NCBI GenBank assembly: GCA_026421245.1
Contig: JAPKDJ010000027.1
Location: 1 to 48,624 of the forward strand
From: Akkermansiaceae bacterium
Lineage (GTDB): Bacteria; Verrucomicrobiota; Verrucomicrobiia; Verrucomicrobiales; Akkermansiaceae
Length of the DNA stretch: 48,624 bases
Direction of reading: 5' to 3'
The translations under genes and the position numbers were made by a program. Of this stretch, positions 45,068 through 48,624 are shown in pieces. The first letter of the stretch is position 1. Every line of letters starts with the position of its first letter. The notes below the pieces were generated by a model that did not search any database, was not told the origin of the DNA, and saw only the letters and a list, made by a program, of their open reading frames with translations.

Positions 45068-45529
45068 ATGGCACTTACCGAAGTTATCCTCCGTGAAAAA
45101 ATCGACAATCTTGGCGCTGAAGCCGATGTCGTCAAAGTGAAAGCAGGCTTTGCCCGCAACTTCCTCATCCCTTCAGGCAAAGCCTACGAGGCAACCAAGG
45201 GAAACCTTCGTCAAATCGAGAACCTTCAGGTTTCCCGTGCCAAGCGTGAAACCGAGGAACTCAGTAAAGCCCAGGAGGCCGCCAGCAAGATCTCCCGCAT
45301 GAAGCCCAAGTTCACCCTCGACGTAGGCAAGAACGGCAAGGCCTTCGGTTCCGTGACGTCGATCGATATTCACAAAGCTCTCGAAGACAAAGGGGTCTCC
45401 ATCGACCGAACTGCAATCCAGCTTAACAAACCCATCAAGTCCACCGGTCAAACCGACGTGGAAGTGAAGCTTCACGCCGATGTCACTACTTCGGTGACCG
45501 TCACCGTGGAAGCGACTGCTGCCCAATAG
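45068..45529 (+). CDS. rplI: 50S ribosomal protein L9
   Basis: 153 residues from ATG 45068 (an upstream frame start at 45005 is not used). N-terminal L9 pattern: MALTEVILREKIDNLG, VVKVKAGFARNFLIPSGKAY, then the long helix and C-terminal domain (GKAFGSVTSIDIHKALEDKG). Binds 23S rRNA at the L1 stalk base. No rpsF, rpsR or ssb partners adjoin. A terminator follows. Confidence 0.97.
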   Translation: MALTEVILREKIDNLGAEADVVKVKAGFARNFLIPSGKAYEATKGNLRQIENLQVSRAKRETEELSKAQEAASKISRMKPKFTLDVGKNGKAFGSVTSIDIHKALEDKGVSIDRTAIQLNKPIKSTGQTDVEVKLHADVTTSVTVTVEATAAQ

Positions 45530-45557
45530 CTTTCGCGATCATATTTCAATTCCCAAG

Positions 45558-45588
45558 AAGCCCGGCTCATTGCACCTGGGCTTTTTTT
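45558..45588 (+). terminator. Rho-independent terminator of rplI
   Basis: Stem AAGCCCGG (from 45558) with CCTGGGCTT (one G-U), then T7 ending at 45588. It lies 29 nt beyond the rplI stop. Confidence 0.85.
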
Positions 45589-45629
45589 GTCGTTTCCACG
45601 CTGCCATTTCATCGTCAAGGTCCCCACCT

Positions 45630-46397
45630 GTGATTGGTGTTCTCGACTCCGGCGTTGGCGGTTTCTCCGTTCTTCGGGAGATTCATGCCCATCTCCCCGA
45701 CCAAGACATCACTTATATTGGCGACAACGCCTGGTGCCCATACGGAAACAAAAGTTATCCCGAGATTCGCGAACGAACGTTTGCACTCTCTGATTTTTTG
45801 ATCGAGCAAGGAGCCGAGGTTATCGTGATTGCTTGCAACTCGGCCACGATCGTCGCGATCGAAGCCCTCCGCTCCCATTATTTGCTGCCCTTCATCGGCA
45901 TGGAACCTGGTGTTAAGCCCGCCGCCGCGCTCACCAAAACCGGAACCATCGGCGTCCTCGCAACCGAGGCCTCCCTTCGTGGAGACAAATTCCATCATCT
46001 GGTCGCTCGACACGCCCAGAATATCCGGGTCATTACACAACCTTGCCCCAAGTTTGTCGAATTAGTAGAACACGGTATTCTTAAAGGTCCTGAAGTCGAT
46101 GCTGCCATCGACGAATATACCGCAAATATGCTCGCCGCAGATGCCGATGTCCTCATTCTCGGCTGCACCCACTACCCGTTCCTCCGCCCTGCCCTCGAAA
46201 CCCGGCTTCCGGACCACATTCGTTTTATCGATACCGGAGACGCAATCGCACGCAGAACCGAGCAACATTCCCTCACTCCGTCGGACAAACCCTCCATCAA
46301 AATCCTCACTACAGGCATTCCTGAAAAAATCGCCTCACTGCTCCAGACTCTCACTCCCAAAATCGAAGCCACCTGCACTCCTCTTTTTCTGCCATGA
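45630..46397 (+). CDS. murI: Glutamate racemase MurI
   Basis: 255 residues from GTG 45630 (AAGG 9 nt upstream), where the family-typical IGVLDSGVGGFSVLREI begins; the frame is open to 45570. The two catalytic cysteines are in VIACNSATIVAIEA and LGCTHYPFLRPAL. Makes D-glutamate for peptidoglycan. Overlaps the next gene by ATGA. Confidence 0.95.
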   Translation: MIGVLDSGVGGFSVLREIHAHLPDQDITYIGDNAWCPYGNKSYPEIRERTFALSDFLIEQGAEVIVIACNSATIVAIEALRSHYLLPFIGMEPGVKPAAALTKTGTIGVLATEASLRGDKFHHLVARHAQNIRVITQPCPKFVELVEHGILKGPEVDAAIDEYTANMLAADADVLILGCTHYPFLRPALETRLPDHIRFIDTGDAIARRTEQHSLTPSDKPSIKILTTGIPEKIASLLQTLTPKIEATCTPLFLP

Positions 46398-47302
46398 AAT
46401 TCCTCCCCCTTACCTCGGCCATCGCTCTAGTTGCGGTCATTATTTTCCTCGTCTTAAATCGCGACAATCCAGAGCCACCTGAAACACCTTCCGATCCCAA
46501 TTCGGCCACTGAAGCAGAAGCTCCCATCGATGACTCGAGTCCAGAGCCAGAACCAGAGCCAGAGCCAGAGCCAGAGCCAGAACCTGACAGCACCATTGCC
46601 GACAACGATCCTCAAAAACCAACCGACGCCACCGAGCAAGAATACGTCCCAGCCCCTCCCACCCACAACTACTACTCGAAGGGAGAGAAAACACGCGACG
46701 GTACCGGCAAATACTATCAGGACCGAGAGATTTCTTACGTTATGGGTCACCCCGCCATCAATTGGTTGGAGCGTCCCGAGCGAGAAGATGAAGAGGCTCC
46801 CGCCAAAGCGATGGATCTACTCGACCTCAAAGAAACAGACGTTCTCGCCGACATTGGTGCCGGTTCGGGATACTATAGTCTCCGCATTGCCATGCAAAAC
46901 CCCAAAAGCGCAGTCATCGGAGTCGACATCCAAAAGGAGATGATTGCTTTTCTCGAACAACGCATCACTCAACTTGATGTAGAAAATGTCACCACCCATC
47001 TCGGGAAAATCGACACCATTGGCCTGCCTCCTGAATCCATCGACGCAGCCCTCATGGTCGATGCCTACCACGAATTTTCCCACCCCTACGAAATGATGAC
47101 CTCCATCGTCAAGGCCCTGCGCCCCGGAGGTCGGGTCTTCCTCCTCGAATACCGTGCCGAAGATCCCACCGTCCCCATCAAGCCTCTCCACAAAATGACC
47201 CAAGGCCAGGCCAAGAAGGAAATGGCTCTCGTCGGCCTCAAGTGGGAGAAGACTCGCGACGAACTTCCCTGGCAGCACTTCATGGTCTTTCGCAAACCAT
47301 GA
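46394..47302 (+). CDS. Membrane-anchored class I SAM methyltransferase with Pro-Glu linker
   Basis: 302 residues. An N-terminal helix (about 5-22, LTSAIALVAVIIFLVLN) is followed by an acidic linker of seven Pro-Glu dipeptides (46541-46585), a VMGHPAINWLERPERE motif and a Rossmann methyltransferase domain: ADIGAGSGYYSLRIA (motif I), IGVDIQKEMIAFLE, ALRPGGRVFLLEYR. The motif I glycines that bind SAM are intact. If the anchor is an N-in helix the domain is in the periplasm, unusual for a SAM enzyme. Substrate unknown. The ATG overlaps murI's stop. Confidence 0.82.
   Translation: MKFLPLTSAIALVAVIIFLVLNRDNPEPPETPSDPNSATEAEAPIDDSSPEPEPEPEPEPEPEPDSTIADNDPQKPTDATEQEYVPAPPTHNYYSKGEKTRDGTGKYYQDREISYVMGHPAINWLERPEREDEEAPAKAMDLLDLKETDVLADIGAGSGYYSLRIAMQNPKSAVIGVDIQKEMIAFLEQRITQLDVENVTTHLGKIDTIGLPPESIDAALMVDAYHEFSHPYEMMTSIVKALRPGGRVFLLEYRAEDPTVPIKPLHKMTQGQAKKEMALVGLKWEKTRDELPWQHFMVFRKP
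46541..46585 (+). repeat. Pro-Glu codon repeat in methyltransferase linker
   Basis: CCAGAG/CCAGAA units in tandem, encoding alternating Pro and Glu before Pro-Asp. Confidence 0.9.
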
Positions 47303-48216
47303 CCGAACCTCCCGATTGGCTCGATCCCCAGGAAACCTATCTCGTGGGAATCTCCGGAGGCCGTGATTCTGTCGCTCTTCACCACTGGCTCGCCAGCCAC
47401 GGCTTTCAAAGCCTCATCTTTTGCCACCTCAACCACGGTTTGCGGGGAGAGGAATCCGATGGAGATGAAACCTTTCTCCGTGACCTCATTGGCCCTTCTC
47501 TTCTCTCCCAAAAGGCCGACGTTTCTGTTCTCGCTACCGAAAAAAAACTCTCCCTCGAAACAGCTGCCCGCGAAGCCCGTCACAGCTTCTTCAATGAATG
47601 CTCTGGCCACACCGGAGTCTCCAAAATCCTCCTCGCCCACCACGCTGACGACCAAGCCGAAACAATCCTCTTCAACCTGCTCCGCGGCTCCTCCGGCATC
47701 AAGGGAATGTCGACTCGCCAGAAAATCGGCGAGCTCACTTTCCTCCGGCCTCTTCTTAAAGTCCGCCGATCTGAAATCGACTCTTTCCTCGCCAATGGCA
47801 ATCACCCCTTCCGCGAAGATTCTTCAAATTCCAACCCCTTTGCCACCCGCAACCGTCTCCGTCACGAAGCCTTTCCTCTTCTCTCTGATATTCTTGAACG
47901 CGACCCCGTCCCTGCCCTCCTCCGCGCTCACCAACAAACCGAAGAGCTGGAACAAATCGCCAACGCCCAACTGGAAACCTTGAACATCCTTGATCCCCAG
48001 GGCCGCATTCATCTCCCCATCTTTCGGACCCTTTCCCCCGCTCTTCAGAAAAAAGCCCTGCATCAATATCTCACGGAGAACAACATCCCAAACATCTCGT
48101 CCAATCTCATTAGCCGAGGACTGACACTGCTTTCTCCCGATTCTCCCTCCTCCATCAATCTTCCCGGCTCTCAACGATTACGAAGAAAGGAATCCCGTCT
48201 CTTTATTTCATCATGA
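47299..48216 (+). CDS. tilS: tRNA(Ile)-lysidine synthase TilS
   Basis: 305 residues from ATG 47299, overlapping the methyltransferase stop (ATGA). The PP-loop GISGGRDSVALHHW and LLAHHADDQAETILFNLLRG identify TilS, which modifies the wobble C of tRNA-Ile(CAU) to lysidine. The PP-loop has Arg where many have Val (SGGVDS). It is shorter than E. coli TilS and appears to lack part of the C-terminal domain, as several bacterial homologues do. Confidence 0.95.
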   Translation: MTEPPDWLDPQETYLVGISGGRDSVALHHWLASHGFQSLIFCHLNHGLRGEESDGDETFLRDLIGPSLLSQKADVSVLATEKKLSLETAAREARHSFFNECSGHTGVSKILLAHHADDQAETILFNLLRGSSGIKGMSTRQKIGELTFLRPLLKVRRSEIDSFLANGNHPFREDSSNSNPFATRNRLRHEAFPLLSDILERDPVPALLRAHQQTEELEQIANAQLETLNILDPQGRIHLPIFRTLSPALQKKALHQYLTENNIPNISSNLISRGLTLLSPDSPSSINLPGSQRLRRKESRLFISS

Positions 48217-48624
48217 AGCTTTTTCTCCTCTTTCCCCTCCTATTACTGACATCCTGCAGCCTCTTCAAAAAAGACGCCCCCAAAGAAAAGGGCGAAGAAA
48301 AAGTGACCGGCCCTGAGCGCAGAATCGTTGGCCGCATCGCCGCTGTTTCGCAAGCGGGAGAATTCGTCCTCATTCAGAAATTCGGAGCTGGAACTCTTCC
48401 CGAAGAAATCATCTATCAATCTCAGGGCCCCGAAGGACGCTCTGCCTCCCTCCGCCCTTCCGGAGAACGTGTTCGAGACTTCTTTGCTGCTGATCTTCTA
48501 AGCGGCGAAGTTGAAAAAGGAGACGCCGTTGTCGCCTACCCTGATCCCAAGAAAAAGGAGGAAAAACCGCCACAAGAGATCGAATCCTCGTTCGCCCCGC
48601 GGGTTGTGGAGCTTTGGGGGGGCG
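48213..48624 (+). CDS. Lipoprotein of unknown function (3' end outside window)
   Basis: 137 codons to the window edge, no stop reached. ATG 48213 overlaps the tilS stop. Signal peptide with lipobox LLLTSC (residues 11-16), so it would be lipidated by Lgt. The mature start is charged (KKDAPKEKGEEK), followed by IVGRIAAVSQAGEFVLIQKF and a beta-rich domain with SGEVEKGDAVVAYPDP. I do not recognise a family. Confidence 0.85.
   Translation, partial: MKLFLLFPLLLLTSCSLFKKDAPKEKGEEKVTGPERRIVGRIAAVSQAGEFVLIQKFGAGTLPEEIIYQSQGPEGRSASLRPSGERVRDFFAADLLSGEVEKGDAVVAYPDPKKKEEKPPQEIESSFAPRVVELWGG

Noticed and set aside
1-48624. CRISPR array, insertion sequence or prophage
   Set aside because: No regularly spaced repeats, no transposase and no phage structural genes were found.

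Overview
The window looks like chromosome of a Gram-negative member of the Verrucomicrobiota (PVC group). This is inferred from gene content, since no rRNA is present. The pointers are DUF1549/DUF1553, DUF1501, DUF1592/DUF1588 and DUF1552 proteins, a very large PVC-type CxxCH haem protein, a sulfatase, the tail of a sialate O-acetylesterase, flotillin-like FloA with a small partner, and LpxI and Lgt, which imply a lipid A outer membrane with lipoproteins. Many genes lack a clear Shine-Dalgarno site, and many neighbours overlap by ATGA.

Layout. Positions 1-10.4 kb are accessory: the end of a sialate O-acetylesterase, a short ankyrin protein, a DUF1549/DUF1553 + DUF1501 operon, a 1,000-residue haem protein, two secreted proteins, and four same-strand copies of an unusual dispersed repeat. 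From 10.6 to 13.2 kb lie tRNA-Leu(CAA), lpxI, and divergent floA with a partner. From 13.3 to 20.7 kb come a frameshifted secreted-protein relic, clpB, an overlapping subtilase and C39-like peptidase pair, a metallophosphoesterase and a SpoU methyltransferase. From 20.7 to 26.9 kb is a degradative/cytochrome block: sulfatase, DUF1592/DUF1588 cytochrome, histone-deacetylase-like amidohydrolase and DUF1552 protein. From 26.9 to 31.5 kb the minus strand carries lgt, a redoxin whose reading frame contains an in-frame TGA, a Ca/Na exchanger and a triple FKBP. From 31.6 to 35.7 kb is a dense plus-strand housekeeping run: dapB, folK, panB, a GGQ release-factor-like gene, thyA, folA and an OB-fold DUF3127 gene. 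From 35.8 to 44.4 kb the minus strand carries xseA, a YacL-like PIN protein, rseP, tyrS, tRNA-His, and a deoC-ALDH-ALDH-like operon. A decayed DUF1552/DUF1501-like fragment follows. From 45 kb to the end lie rplI and a tightly overlapping murI-methyltransferase-tilS-lipoprotein run.

Most notable observation. The redoxin gene at 27971-29242 (minus) is open across a single TGA at 29063-29065 that replaces the first cysteine of a thioredoxin CxxC motif (W-TGA-A-G-C). The upstream half contributes a start codon with a nearby purine-rich ribosome-binding site and a signal peptide. Just downstream of the TGA is a 7-bp hairpin with a GGUGU apical loop, starting 23 nt after the TGA, which matches the geometry of a bacterial SECIS element. 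I read this as a probable secreted selenoprotein with a UxxC active site. No selenocysteine machinery gene lies in the window, so a nonsense mutation is not excluded.

Functional themes are oxidative breakdown of sulfated or sialylated polymers in the envelope, envelope biogenesis and proteolysis (LpxI, Lgt, RseP, FloA, proteases), one-carbon/thymidylate metabolism, and deoxyribose catabolism (DeoC with an apparently split ALDH16-like pair).
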